Shown piece after piece: positions 32,984 through 41,567 of a stretch of DNA of 64,000 nucleotides (position 1 is its first letter; every line of letters starts with the position of its first letter). The DNA is from Companilactobacillus musae (GTDB lineage: Bacteria > Bacillota > Bacilli > Lactobacillales > Lactobacillaceae). Below the pieces are notes generated by a model that did no database searches, was not told the origin of the DNA, and saw only the letters and a list, made by a program, of their open reading frames with translations. The translations under genes and the position numbers were made by a program. The stretch spans positions 124,001 through 188,000 of the forward strand of contig NZ_BIFW01000002.1 in the NCBI RefSeq assembly GCF_003967595.1. Direction: 5' to 3'.

Positions 32984-33209
32984 GTTTTATTTTAATAGTA
33001 ATTTGATTGGAACAATTTAATTCTTCATCCACCGGATGTTCCCGAAAATATCTGAGTTGATATTTTTCCATTAAATTACGTTGCAAAGTATCTAAGTAAG
33101 GTCGATTTCGATTATTTTTAATTTGATATTTTTTATAATCACTATTTTTCATGAACTCATGCCATTGTTCGCTTATCATGATGGACACTTCTTTTCCACT
33201 AGTTTTCAT
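32979..33209 (-). CDS. Hypothetical small protein
   Basis: A 76-residue charged protein that I do not recognise. An internal ATG (33176) gives a 65-residue form beginning MISEQWHEFM. It is rich in Lys, Arg, Asn and Tyr, with no membrane segment or signal peptide. The ribosome sites are weak for both starts (GGGA before the first, AGAAG before the second). It lies between the CBS gene, sharing its terminator, and alr. It may be a real lineage-specific gene, but I am unsure. Confidence 0.45.
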   Translation of the reverse strand: MKTSGKEVSIMISEQWHEFMKNSDYKKYQIKNNRNRPYLDTLQRNLMEKYQLRYFREHPVDEELNCSNQITIKIKQ

Positions 33210-33282
33210 TAAAATCCCAAATTTCGACTAGAGAATACTACCTTGAGGACTTAATAGACAACTAAAAAGGATTATGAATTTA

Positions 33283-33350
33283 TATTCCATCCTACGCAAC
33301 AAAAAAATTGTAATTAACAATATCAAAATGAATAACCTAGTCGGGAGCAA
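33283..33350 (-). repeat. Possible degenerate remnant of the structured repeat
   Basis: Two blocks resemble the outer arm of copy C in the same order: TTCCATCCT (C has TTCCGTCCT) and CCTAGTCGGGAGCAA (C has CCTAGTCCGGAGCAA, 14 of 15 identical). The core is missing. It lies just beyond the alr stop codon. Confidence 0.4.
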
Positions 33351-33353
33351 ATA

Positions 33354-34466
33354 TTATTTTTTATAAACTCGAGGTAATCTTTCACTCAAGCTACAAAGGA
33401 TTTCATAATTAATTGTTCCAGCATACTTAGCAGCATCTGTTGTAGTAATCTCTTCATCGCCATCTTTACCCAAAATAGTAACCTTAGTACCAGTAGGCAT
33501 TTCTTTAGGCAATCTGACCATGAATTGATCCATACAGATACGACCAACGATTTGGCAACGTTGACCATCGATCAAGACATCATTACCTTGCATTCTTCTT
33601 AACCAACCATCGGCGTAGCCAATTGGAACTGTTCCGATCCATTCATCTTTATCACTTGTATAAGTAGCACCATAACCAATACTTGTCCCGGCCTTAACTT
33701 TCTTTACAAAGACTAATTCAGAATAAAGGCTCAATGCTGGTTCTAAATCGTATGGCAATTCAGTAATATCTGTTTGAGATGGATTCAATCCGTATAATGC
33801 AATACCATATCTAACCATATTAATAGCCAAATCTTTGTGCCACAACGCTGTTGCTGAATTGGCGCAATGAACGTAAGTGAACTTAGTTGGCAAATCACTC
33901 GACATTTCTTTGAAACGTTGAACTTGTTTTTCAAAGTAATTTTCATCAGGACTATCGGCCGTTGCAAAGTGTGTGAACAATCCTTCAGGAACAAAGGCAT
34001 CTTTATGGTCATTTAAAAATTCACATGCTTCAATTAAATCAGCCTTTTCTTGAAAACCAATTCGTCCCATGCCACTATCAATACCAATGTGAACCTTCAA
34101 ATTAGTTACTCGTAGTTCTAAAGCAACCTTCAGCCAATTTAAGCTGCCCACAGTGACCGAAATATTAGCCCGTGCAGCCACTTTTGCATACTCGACGGGA
34201 ATTATACCTAAAACTAAAATAGGAGCGTCTACGCCACTATTACGAATCTCTAAGGCTTCATCTAACGTTGCTACACACAAACCTGAAGCACCATATTCAA
34301 TTTCTGATTTAGCAACACGAACCAAACCATGCCCATAAGCGTTAGCCTTCACTACTGCAAAGACCTTAGTACCTTCCGGTACAGAGTTTAATTCATTTTG
34401 AAGATTCTTTTTCAATTTTGCCAAATCTACTTCTACATAAGCTGGACGATGAATTGATGGTAACAT
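33354..34466 (-). CDS. alr: Alanine racemase
   Basis: PLP enzyme making D-alanine for peptidoglycan and teichoic acid. It has 370 residues. The PLP lysine lies in VVKANAYGHGL. The second-domain motifs GYGATY, IGYADGW and the catalytic tyrosine region are present, followed by RICMDQFMV. AGAGGAGG precedes the ATG. It starts 1 nt after acpS, the classic acpS-alr pair of Bacilli. Confidence 0.96.
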   Translation of the reverse strand: MLPSIHRPAYVEVDLAKLKKNLQNELNSVPEGTKVFAVVKANAYGHGLVRVAKSEIEYGASGLCVATLDEALEIRNSGVDAPILVLGIIPVEYAKVAARANISVTVGSLNWLKVALELRVTNLKVHIGIDSGMGRIGFQEKADLIEACEFLNDHKDAFVPEGLFTHFATADSPDENYFEKQVQRFKEMSSDLPTKFTYVHCANSATALWHKDLAINMVRYGIALYGLNPSQTDITELPYDLEPALSLYSELVFVKKVKAGTSIGYGATYTSDKDEWIGTVPIGYADGWLRRMQGNDVLIDGQRCQIVGRICMDQFMVRLPKEMPTGTKVTILGKDGDEEITTTDAAKYAGTINYEILCSLSERLPRVYKK

Positions 34467-34467
34467 T

Positions 34468-34827
34468 TTACTCTGCCTCCTCTAGAATAACTTCAGTTAT
34501 TACTAGTTCATCTGTATCTGAAATAGATACATGAATATTACCTTTAAAAAGATCAGTCTTTATATAAGGCTGTCCTGACTGGTGATTCAACACACTTAAA
34601 TCGTGAAAACCAATGCCAACTAGGCCGGTTCCCATTGCTTTTGTGAAAGCTTCTTTGGTTGAAAAGCGTCCAGTCAAATACGTCATCTTAGATTTTTCAG
34701 TATTTAAGGAATTAAAAACTGCCACTTCATCCTCATTTAAAATCTTTTCCAAAAATCGCGGATGACGACCATAGATCTTACGCACCCGATCAATTTCTGC
34801 TATATCAATACCTAATCCTTTAATCAT
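34468..34827 (-). CDS. acpS: Holo-[acyl-carrier-protein] synthase
   Basis: Transfers the 4'-phosphopantetheine arm of CoA to apo-ACP for fatty-acid synthesis. It has 119 residues. It opens MIKGLGIDIAEIDRV with the Mg-binding Asp, then has RFSTKEAFTKAMGTG and HVSISDTDELV. It forms an operon with alr. The start ATG has no strong ribosome site. Confidence 0.94.
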   Translation of the reverse strand: MIKGLGIDIAEIDRVRKIYGRHPRFLEKILNEDEVAVFNSLNTEKSKMTYLTGRFSTKEAFTKAMGTGLVGIGFHDLSVLNHQSGQPYIKTDLFKGNIHVSISDTDELVITEVILEEAE

Positions 34828-35086
34828 ATGTCATTTCTCACAATCTATTTTTTAGAGCTAAATTAAGACTAGCCCAATCCTTTATCTAAAGGACAACACA
34901 CAAATAGTCACTCCCTGCAATTGAAGTAAAACACAGAAAGAGAATTTATGCAGTCCCATTTAACAAAAAAGCAAAACAAACTGTTGACTCCTATTCAAGC
35001 CTAAATCATAGCATTTTAAAATTACATTACAAGTTTTAATGAGCTACTGTTTGTCAGACCCCTCAAGTGTATTTTACTGTAAAAAA
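34828..35086. other. Gene-free intergenic stretch upstream of acpS
   Basis: About 260 bp without a credible frame. It must hold the acpS promoter, but I see no clear -35/-10 pair. No repeat copy is present. Confidence 0.4.
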
Positions 35087-35122
35087 AAAGACAAAGTAAA
35101 ATAATTTACCTTGTCTTAATTA
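35087..35122 (-). terminator. Terminator of cshA
   Basis: AAGACAAGGTAAA pairs with TTTACTTTGTCTT around ATTA and ends in nine T residues on the minus strand, soon after the helicase stop. Confidence 0.85.
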
Positions 35123-35143
35123 AAATCTTTATTTATTTAATAA

Positions 35144-36685
35144 TTACTTTTCTAGATTAGTTCTGATCTTGAATGACTTCTTGCTACGACCATTACGTTT
35201 GTTGTCATGTTCGCGACGTTTGCCACCTTTACGATCATCATGGTTACGACTTCCATGACTACCATCACGACGATCATTATTACGTCTGCGGTGATCGCCA
35301 CCACCACGATTGCCGTTATTTCTACGACGACCATGGCCTGAACGACTATGACTAACCTTTCTTGATGGAAGTGGTCTTTCAGGAGCAATCTTAACAGGAA
35401 CACTTTGTGCATCCTTGATAGCATCACTCAAGAAAATACGAGCAATATCTTCAGCAGAATATTCTGAAAGTAATTCTTGAACAGCTGAATCGAAACGATC
35501 CAAGTGCTTGTCATGTTCCAAGGTATCCTTGATATCTTGTTTAACAGCTTCAAGTTGTCCTTTAAGAACTTCTTTATCAGTTGGTGGAGCTAATGGTTCC
35601 ATACGCTTCTTAGTTAGGTTTTCAATGGTACGTAAGTAACCCATTTCGTTTGGTGTAACGAAGGTTACTGACACACCAGAATGTCCGGCACGACCAGTAC
35701 GGCCAATACGGTGAACATAACTATCAGGATCTTGAGGAATATCATAGTTATAAACATGTGATACACCAGAAATATCCAAACCACGAGCAGCAACGTCAGT
35801 TGCAACAAGGAAGTCTAATTTACCAGCCTTGAACTTACGTAATACGCTAGTACGCTTGTCTTGTGACAAATCACCATGAATACCTTCGGCATTATAACCA
35901 CGGGCTTGCAAACCACGTGTCAATTCATCAACACGACGCTTTGTACGACCGAAAATCAATGCCAATTCAGGTGCTTGAACATCGAAAAGACGTGTCATCA
36001 AGTCAAACTTTTCAAATTCTCTAGCCTTAACAAAATATTGTTCAATCTTGTCAGCAGTTAATTCTTTTGACTTGATCTTAACAATCTTAGGTTCAGTCAT
36101 GAACTTGTCAGCAATCTTCATGATTGGCTTAGGCATTGTAGCTGAGAACAACAATGTTTGATGTTGATTAGGAACGTTAGAAAGGATACTTTCGATATCC
36201 TCAACAAATCCCATATCTAACATTTCGTCAGCTTCATCAAGCACAACGGTTTTAACGTTATGCAATTTCAAAGTGTGACGGTTGATATGATCAAGCATTC
36301 TACCAGGAGTACCAACAATAACTTGAGGGTGACTCTTTAAGGCACGAATTTGACGTCTAATATCAGAACCACCATAGACACTTTGAACCTTAACTTTCTT
36401 TTTACTACCTAAACGATATAACTCTTCTTGTGTTTGGATAGCTAATTCTCTAGTTGGTGAGATAATCAATGCTTGGATATCGCTTGATTGAGTATCAACG
36501 GCATTTAGCAATGGTAAGCCAAAGGCTGCCGTCTTACCTGTACCAGTTTGAGCTTGTCCGATGACGTCATCGCCGCTCATAACTAGTGGAATAGTTTGAG
36601 CTTGAATAGGTGTAGTTTCTTCAAAACCGGCTTCGTCTACGGCACTCAATAATCTGGGATCTAAATCTAATTCTTTAAATTTCAC
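35144..36685 (-). CDS. cshA: DEAD-box ATP-dependent RNA helicase
   Basis: RNA helicase of the CshA/DeaD type involved in RNA decay and ribosome assembly, especially in the cold. It has 513 residues. It shows the Q motif (TPIQAQTIP), [37 protein letters not shown], and the C-terminal-domain motifs [10 protein letters not shown] and [10 protein letters not shown]. The C-terminal 80 residues are basic and Arg/Gly/Asn-rich, an RNA-binding tail. The start is GTG with GGAGG about 8 nt upstream. It follows murF with its own promoter region. Confidence 0.94.
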   Translation of the reverse strand: MKFKELDLDPRLLSAVDEAGFEETTPIQAQTIPLVMSGDDVIGQAQTGTGKTAAFGLPLLNAVDTQSSDIQALIISPTRELAIQTQEELYRLGSKKKVKVQSVYGGSDIRRQIRALKSHPQVIVGTPGRMLDHINRHTLKLHNVKTVVLDEADEMLDMGFVEDIESILSNVPNQHQTLLFSATMPKPIMKIADKFMTEPKIVKIKSKELTADKIEQYFVKAREFEKFDLMTRLFDVQAPELALIFGRTKRRVDELTRGLQARGYNAEGIHGDLSQDKRTSVLRKFKAGKLDFLVATDVAARGLDISGVSHVYNYDIPQDPDSYVHRIGRTGRAGHSGVSVTFVTPNEMGYLRTIENLTKKRMEPLAPPTDKEVLKGQLEAVKQDIKDTLEHDKHLDRFDSAVQELLSEYSAEDIARIFLSDAIKDAQSVPVKIAPERPLPSRKVSHSRSGHGRRRNNGNRGGGDHRRRNNDRRDGSHGSRNHDDRKGGKRREHDNKRNGRSKKSFKIRTNLEK

Positions 36686-36720
36686 AAATGTCCTCCATTT
36701 TTTAAAACACGATAAATAAC

Positions 36721-36749
36721 AATTTGACTACTTTACCACGTTTTATACA
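36721..36749 (-). promoter_or_regulatory. Possible promoter of cshA
   Basis: TTGAGT and TAAAGT separated by 17 nt on the minus strand, in the short gap between murF and cshA. The -10 is imperfect and the boundaries are approximate. Confidence 0.4.
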
Positions 36750-36768
36750 CAAACTCAAATGACAACTT

Positions 36769-38133
36769 CTACATTAATCCATGTAAAACGTTTTCTAAAT
36801 GAATTCCATGACTTGCCTTTAATAAGACGGTGTCATTTGGCTTTAATTCTTTTTCTAAATCTTTGGTTAAATCTGTTAGTTGATCTTTTCCATACCAAAG
36901 AAGATCTGTTGAATCATACTTATTGTCAAGTTTGTCACGCAAATATTTCATATAATCGCCAACAAGATAGACCTTTGCAAAATTTTCTGCATCAATATGT
37001 TTTGCCAAAGATTCATGCAAGTCCTTGGAAGCATCACCAAGCTCTAACATATCACCTAGGACAATCAATTTTCGACCATCTGTTTTGATTTCTTTAAGAC
37101 TGTTCAAAACTTCAATGGCTGCAGTTGGATTAGAGTTATAAACATCACTCAAAATATCGGCACCATTTTTTGCCTTGATCCATTCTGTTCTATTTTCCGT
37201 TACAAATAATTCACTCAAAGCTTCTTGCATAGCTTCTGGTTTAATATGAGAAATTTGACCAACCAATAAAGCTGCCAGAGCATTATTTACATTGTATTCA
37301 CCCATCATTGGAATCTCAAATTCGAGGTCTGGCCATAGGTTAGTTGTAAATTTGGTAGTTGTTTTGCCTGCTTTTATTTCAGTAGCATAAATATTATTGC
37401 TATTGTGATTACCAAAAGTTAATTTATTTTGTTCAACTTTTTCTGCACGCTCCAGCAATAATGGTTCATCGCCATTAAAAATAAAAGAACCATCTTCTTG
37501 AAGATGATCTGTGATTTCCATCTTAGCATCAGCAATTTTATCTCTAGTACCAAAGAATTCGATGTGCGCTTCACCAATCATTGTAATAACTGAAATATCT
37601 GGGTTGGCAATACTACTCAAATGATTGATTTGACCAGGACGATCCATCCCCATTTCAACTACTAATACTTCCGTATTTGTCGGCATATTCAAAATAGTGA
37701 AAGGTACACCAATTTCATTATTGAAATTTTGCGGCGTCTTAGCAACATTATTGCTTGTGCTTAAAACTTTGGCAATCATATCCTTGGTAGTAGTTTTACC
37801 ATTGCTGCCAGTTACAGCCACAACTTTGGGATTAACTTTATTCAAATAATACTTAGCTAATGTTTCAAACGCGTTCGAAACATTCTTAACGACAACATAA
37901 GGTATCTTGTCATTAGGAATATCATGATCGCTTTGCCAAACGGTAGCACTTACGCCGTTTTCAATTGCACTGTTGATAAATTCATGTCCATCACGTTCCC
38001 CCTGCAATGGAAAGAATAAATCACCCTTTTTAGCCTTACGACTATCGAAGCAAACTCCAGTTATTTCAACGTCTGCGACCTGGTCGCTTTGGATTTTCAA
38101 TGCTGAGTAAACTTCTCTTAACTTCATCTTCAT
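36769..38133 (-). CDS. murF: UDP-MurNAc-tripeptide-D-Ala-D-Ala ligase
   Basis: Adds D-Ala-D-Ala to the muropeptide precursor in the cytoplasm. From the ATG with GAGGAAG 7 nt upstream it has 454 residues, opening MKMKLREVYSALK. The ATP loop reads VTGSNGKTTTKDM. The Mur central motif (GEAHIEFFGTRDKIADAK) and the C-terminal DVYNSNPTAAIEVL are intact. It is followed by cshA, a pairing common in lactobacilli. Confidence 0.96.
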   Translation of the reverse strand: MKMKLREVYSALKIQSDQVADVEITGVCFDSRKAKKGDLFFPLQGERDGHEFINSAIENGVSATVWQSDHDIPNDKIPYVVVKNVSNAFETLAKYYLNKVNPKVVAVTGSNGKTTTKDMIAKVLSTSNNVAKTPQNFNNEIGVPFTILNMPTNTEVLVVEMGMDRPGQINHLSSIANPDISVITMIGEAHIEFFGTRDKIADAKMEITDHLQEDGSFIFNGDEPLLLERAEKVEQNKLTFGNHNSNNIYATEIKAGKTTTKFTTNLWPDLEFEIPMMGEYNVNNALAALLVGQISHIKPEAMQEALSELFVTENRTEWIKAKNGADILSDVYNSNPTAAIEVLNSLKEIKTDGRKLIVLGDMLELGDASKDLHESLAKHIDAENFAKVYLVGDYMKYLRDKLDNKYDSTDLLWYGKDQLTDLTKDLEKELKPNDTVLLKASHGIHLENVLHGLM

Positions 38134-38190
38134 GAACAAACTTCCTCAATTTTAAAAAATTAAATTTATAAGATATAAATAAAAAAAGAG

Positions 38191-38196
38191 TATACT
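38191..38196 (+). promoter_or_regulatory. -10 box of the MFS transporter gene
   Basis: TATACT about 27 nt before the likely ATG. No good -35 is visible. It is divergent from murF. Confidence 0.45.
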
Positions 38197-38223
38197 AAGA
38201 TACTTAGAAAGGATTTGATGTAT

Positions 38224-39456
38224 ATGACATCTAATACAGAAAGTACTGCCGAGCCGAATAACTATTGGAAGAAAAACCTAATAGTTCTTTGGTTCAGTAC
38301 CTTTGTATCAGGTATTGGCTTCAGTATGATAACACCCTTTATGCCATTATACATTAACCAGTTAGGCAATTTCACAAAAAGTCAGCTTGTCATCTGGAAT
38401 GGTATCGCGTTTTCAGCGACATTTCTAGTCATGGCGATTATCTCACCAATCTGGGGAAAAATTGCCGATCGTAAAGGTCGGAAATTAATGCTGATTCGAG
38501 CATCTCTAGGTATGGCAATCGTGATTTTCCTTCAGGCCTTCGTAACTGCCCCTTGGCAATTAGTTGTTTTAAGACTCCTACAAGGTGTCTTCTCTGGATT
38601 CGTTAGTAATTCTAACACTTTAATTGCTTCCACAGCTCCTAGATCTGAAAGTGGAAAAGCCTTGGGTACTTTAAACACCGGTGTTATTTCCGGTACGCTT
38701 TTAGGACCTTTGGTTGGTGGTGTTATCGCTCAATACCTAGGTTATCGTATTCCATTTATGATAACCGGTTCACTGCTATTTTTAGCATTTATCTTGGTTA
38801 CGATCTTTATCAAAGAAGATTTCAAACCTATTCCTAAAGGTCAAGAGGAGTCAACTAAAGAAATTTTCCACAAGTTGAAAAATCCTAATATGATCTTGGC
38901 TATGTTCATTACTACAATGATCATTCAAACCTCTAACAACTCGATCAACCCTATCATCAGTTTATACGTTAAACAACTGATGCATGGCTCTAGTCAAGTT
39001 ACGTTAATCGCTGGTGTCGTTGCGGCTATGCCAGGTATTGCCAATATTATTGCTGCCCCAAGATTTGGCGCTCTAGGTGATAAGATCGGAACTGGAAAGA
39101 TTTTAATCGGCGGTTTAATTTTTGCCGTTCTAGTTTATATTCCACAGGCCTTCGTCACCAATGTTTGGCAACTAGCTATTTTGCGTTTCTTAGTTGGCAT
39201 CTCTGATGCGTGTCTAGTTCCACAAGTACAAACTATTTTGGCAAAATACACCGACCCTAAGTACACTGGTAGAGTCTTTGGATATAATCAGTCATTCCAA
39301 TCTGTTGGTAATGTCTGTGGACCATTGCTTGGCTCTTCAATATCCAGCGCTTTAAGCTATTCAGCAGTCTTTTTGAGTACTAGTTGTTTAGCCCTGATTA
39401 ACTTTGTTTGGGTATTTACACACCTGAAATCAAAGCATACGAAAGCAAAAAAATAA
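38224..39456 (+). CDS. MFS multidrug-type exporter (DHA1 family)
   Basis: Proton-driven membrane exporter with 12 predicted membrane segments. It is 411 residues from the ATG 10 nt after AGAAAGGA; in-frame TTG and ATG codons 6-9 nt earlier are alternatives. It shows the MFS motif A (GKIADRKGRKLMLIRA) between segments 2 and 3 and a second copy in the C half (GALGDKIGTGKILI). The closest family by eye is the MdtG/TetA-like drug exporters. The substrate is unknown. It is monocistronic, with a terminator shared with rpmE2. Confidence 0.85.
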   Translation: MTSNTESTAEPNNYWKKNLIVLWFSTFVSGIGFSMITPFMPLYINQLGNFTKSQLVIWNGIAFSATFLVMAIISPIWGKIADRKGRKLMLIRASLGMAIVIFLQAFVTAPWQLVVLRLLQGVFSGFVSNSNTLIASTAPRSESGKALGTLNTGVISGTLLGPLVGGVIAQYLGYRIPFMITGSLLFLAFILVTIFIKEDFKPIPKGQEESTKEIFHKLKNPNMILAMFITTMIIQTSNNSINPIISLYVKQLMHGSSQVTLIAGVVAAMPGIANIIAAPRFGALGDKIGTGKILIGGLIFAVLVYIPQAFVTNVWQLAILRFLVGISDACLVPQVQTILAKYTDPKYTGRVFGYNQSFQSVGNVCGPLLGSSISSALSYSAVFLSTSCLALINFVWVFTHLKSKHTKAKK

Positions 39457-39482
39457 GCCATCCGAACGGATGACTTTTTTTA
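39452..39482. terminator. Bidirectional terminator between MFS gene and rpmE2
   Basis: CATCCG pairs with CGGATG around AA, with A and T runs on either side, between two convergent genes. Confidence 0.75.
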
Positions 39483-39728
39483 TTTGTTTTGCAAGCCATA
39501 TTTCTTGTTGAAACGGTCGATACGTCCATCTGCTTGAGCAAACTTTTGTTTACCAGTATAGAAAGGATGTGAATCTGATGAAATTTCAACACGAATTAAT
39601 GGGTATTCTGTACCTTCATAATCAGTTGTTTCTTTTGAGCCCATTGTTGAACCAGCTAAGAATTTCTTACCTGTTGATGAGTCCATAAATACAACTTGGT
39701 GATATTCTGGATGAATTCCTTGTTTCAT
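39480..39728 (-). CDS. rpmE2: 50S ribosomal protein L31 type B
   Basis: 82 residues from the ATG with AAGGAG 9 nt upstream. It begins [20 protein letters not shown], the standard type B start. It lacks the CxxC zinc motif of the type A form, so it is the zinc-independent variant. A longer frame at 39749 would add seven residues that include the ribosome site itself. Confidence 0.96.
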   Translation of the reverse strand: MKQGIHPEYHQVVFMDSSTGKKFLAGSTMGSKETTDYEGTEYPLIRVEISSDSHPFYTGKQKFAQADGRIDRFNKKYGLQNK

Positions 39729-39828
39729 TCTATGTCGCTCCTTTGCCATAAGTCCTTAACGGAAATATAGATTAAATTACTAACAGTGTTTAATATTATC
39801 ATGACTTAAGCAAATATTCAATACAATT

Positions 39829-41325
39829 CTAATAATGCAATTCGACTTTCTTTGTGGAAACTTCATCTATCAAATCTAAATCATGATCTATCAACAACAT
39901 CGTTGGGTGTTGTTTTTTTATTGCATCAATTATTTGCTGGCGTGTAATAACGTCTAAATAATTCAAAGGTTCATCCCAAAAATAAAGGTTAGCCTTCTGT
40001 GACAAACTCAATGCTAAAGCTACTTTACGACGTTGTCCCTGAGACATGTTCTCTACTGGCTGTTCAAAAAGATATCTCTCAAATCCTAATTTTCTTAAAT
40101 TTGAATAAACCATTTCTGGCTCGATCTTCTTATTCATCGCCAATTGTTTGATATTTCCCTGTAACTCATTATCTTGTGGCAAATATGAAATTTTTAAATT
40201 ATTAGCCACAGTGATTTTTCCACTCTGTTTAAAAGGTTGTGGTAAACCTAAAATCTGTTTAAAAATCGTTGTCTTGCCGATACCATTTTGTCCCATCAAA
40301 GCCATAACTTGATTTCTTTTAACTTCAAAACTTACTTCTGGTGTAACGATATCTGCATGACTCAGTTGTAATTTATTAACTTCAACAAATACATCCGGAT
40401 GATTTTTTTCTTCGTAATTTAAAACGATGGGCTCTTCAATTTCGATATTCTTTAGTAATTGTTGTTTCTCATCAATTGCTGAATCGACACGTTTAGCAGC
40501 TGTCTTAGCTTTTTTCATCATTTTAGCCGATTTATGTCCTAAGAACCCTTTATCCAAATTAACTTTTTCAGAATAACGATTTTTATTTTTCTGTGCCTCG
40601 GATTGATTGGACCAATTTTCACGTTTCACAGCTGTTTCATGCAGACGGTTGATATCTTTTTTCAACTGCTCCTTTTGCCCTAATTCATGCTTATCCTGTA
40701 ATTCTTTATTCTCTTGCCATGTATCAAAATTGCCCTTATAGACGTCAACATTACTACGATTAATTGAAATAACATGGTCAATCACTGGATTTAAGAAAGT
40801 TTTATCATGACTAATAACAATAAAACCTTTCTTACTCTTTAAATATTCAGAAACAATTCGTCGTCCTTCAATATCCAAGTGATTCGTTGGCTCATCAATC
40901 AATTGAAAACCTGATTCATCAACGAATAAAATTGCTAATAAGACTTTGGTCCTTTCGCCTGGACTTAATGTGGAAAACTGTTGTTGCAACACTTCTTGAT
41001 TTACTTGTAACTTATCCAATTCAATCTCAATCTTCCAAAGATCATATTCTTCCAATTGGGTTAGCTTTTTAACTACTTCAATTGTCGGAATATTTTTATC
41101 AACAACCATCTGTGGATAATAATAAAAATTAAGATTTGAAATAATTTGTCCTTGATAATCTAATTGACCTAACAACATCTTCATCAACGTCGTTTTGCCT
41201 CGACCATTACGTCCGATTAATCCTAATTTCCAACTTTCATCAATTTTCAAATTCAACGAACTAAAAAGATTTTCAACCATTTGGTCGTATTTAAAACTAA
41301 CATTTTCTATTTGTATTGTTCCCAT
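39829..41325 (-). CDS. ABC-F protein, antibiotic-resistance (Lsa/Vga-like) type
   Basis: Duplicated ABC ATPase without membrane segments, 498 residues. It likely acts on the ribosome. The first ATPase has GRNGRGKTT, signature LSPGE and LIDEPTNHLD. The charged inter-domain linker (about 190-300) is the part that reaches the peptidyl-transferase centre in resistance ABC-F proteins. The second has GQNGIGKTT, signature MSQGQ and WDEPLNYLD. The linker length and the degenerate second Walker B fit the Lsa/Vga subgroup, which can protect against lincosamides, streptogramin A and pleuromutilins. The drug range is not predictable. GAGGGTG precedes the ATG. A leader attenuator controls it. Confidence 0.85.
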   Translation of the reverse strand: MGTIQIENVSFKYDQMVENLFSSLNLKIDESWKLGLIGRNGRGKTTLMKMLLGQLDYQGQIISNLNFYYYPQMVVDKNIPTIEVVKKLTQLEEYDLWKIEIELDKLQVNQEVLQQQFSTLSPGERTKVLLAILFVDESGFQLIDEPTNHLDIEGRRIVSEYLKSKKGFIVISHDKTFLNPVIDHVISINRSNVDVYKGNFDTWQENKELQDKHELGQKEQLKKDINRLHETAVKRENWSNQSEAQKNKNRYSEKVNLDKGFLGHKSAKMMKKAKTAAKRVDSAIDEKQQLLKNIEIEEPIVLNYEEKNHPDVFVEVNKLQLSHADIVTPEVSFEVKRNQVMALMGQNGIGKTTIFKQILGLPQPFKQSGKITVANNLKISYLPQDNELQGNIKQLAMNKKIEPEMVYSNLRKLGFERYLFEQPVENMSQGQRRKVALALSLSQKANLYFWDEPLNYLDVITRQQIIDAIKKQHPTMLLIDHDLDLIDEVSTKKVELHY

Positions 41326-41375
41326 GTAAAAACACCCTCATTCAGGTGTAGGTTGATCGGCTAAAGTTATTTTGA

Positions 41376-41419
41376 TACAAAAAAAGAACGCTAAACAGCG
41401 TCCTTATCTTTGTAAGGAA
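41376..41419 (-). promoter_or_regulatory. Attenuator of the ABC-F gene: terminator and competing antiterminator
   Basis: On the minus strand GGACGCT/AGCGTTC followed by about eight T residues forms an intrinsic terminator (41378-41404) 50 nt before the ABC-F ATG. A competing hairpin TCCTTA/TAAGGA (41401-41418) shares the terminator's 5' arm. The two are mutually exclusive. Ribosome stalling in the leader would choose between them. Confidence 0.75.
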
Positions 41420-41456
41420 GCACTGTTGGAAAAATAAGCCAAATCAAACTACACAC
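41391..41456 (-). CDS. Candidate leader peptide of the ABC-F attenuator
   Basis: A 21-codon frame starts GTG and encodes MCSLIWLIFPTVLPY then KDKDAV. Its stop codon lies in the loop of the terminator hairpin, a position typical of attenuator leaders. No strong ribosome site precedes the GTG, so translation is uncertain. Confidence 0.4.
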   Translation of the reverse strand: MCSLIWLIFPTVLPYKDKDAV

Positions 41457-41491
41457 TATATTTCTATACTTGTATAATTTGGAATTTGAAC

Positions 41492-41503
41492 TTATTTTCT
41501 CAA
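41492..41503 (-). CDS. Candidate three-codon upstream ORF (MRK)
   Basis: TTG-AGA-AAA-TAA is preceded by AGGAAG at an ideal 7-nt spacing. It lies in the ABC-F leader, about 30 nt from the predicted transcript start. Such minimal frames occur upstream of antibiotic-induced genes. It may instead be chance. Confidence 0.35.
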   Translation of the reverse strand: MRK

Positions 41504-41538
41504 CGGCGCACTTCCTCTCTCGTTTTAAGCTATAAATA

Positions 41539-41567
41539 AATTTATCAAGTTAATCCCTTAATGTCAA
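41539..41567 (-). promoter_or_regulatory. Promoter of the ABC-F leader
   Basis: A perfect TTGACA overlaps the murA stop codon. Seventeen nucleotides later is TAAATT (four of six matches). Transcription would start near 41532 and give a 5' leader of about 205 nt. Confidence 0.55.

Noticed and set aside
35152-35427. Alternative frames in the cshA tail
   Set aside because: They come from the repetitive Arg/Gly/Asn-coding region and have strange composition.
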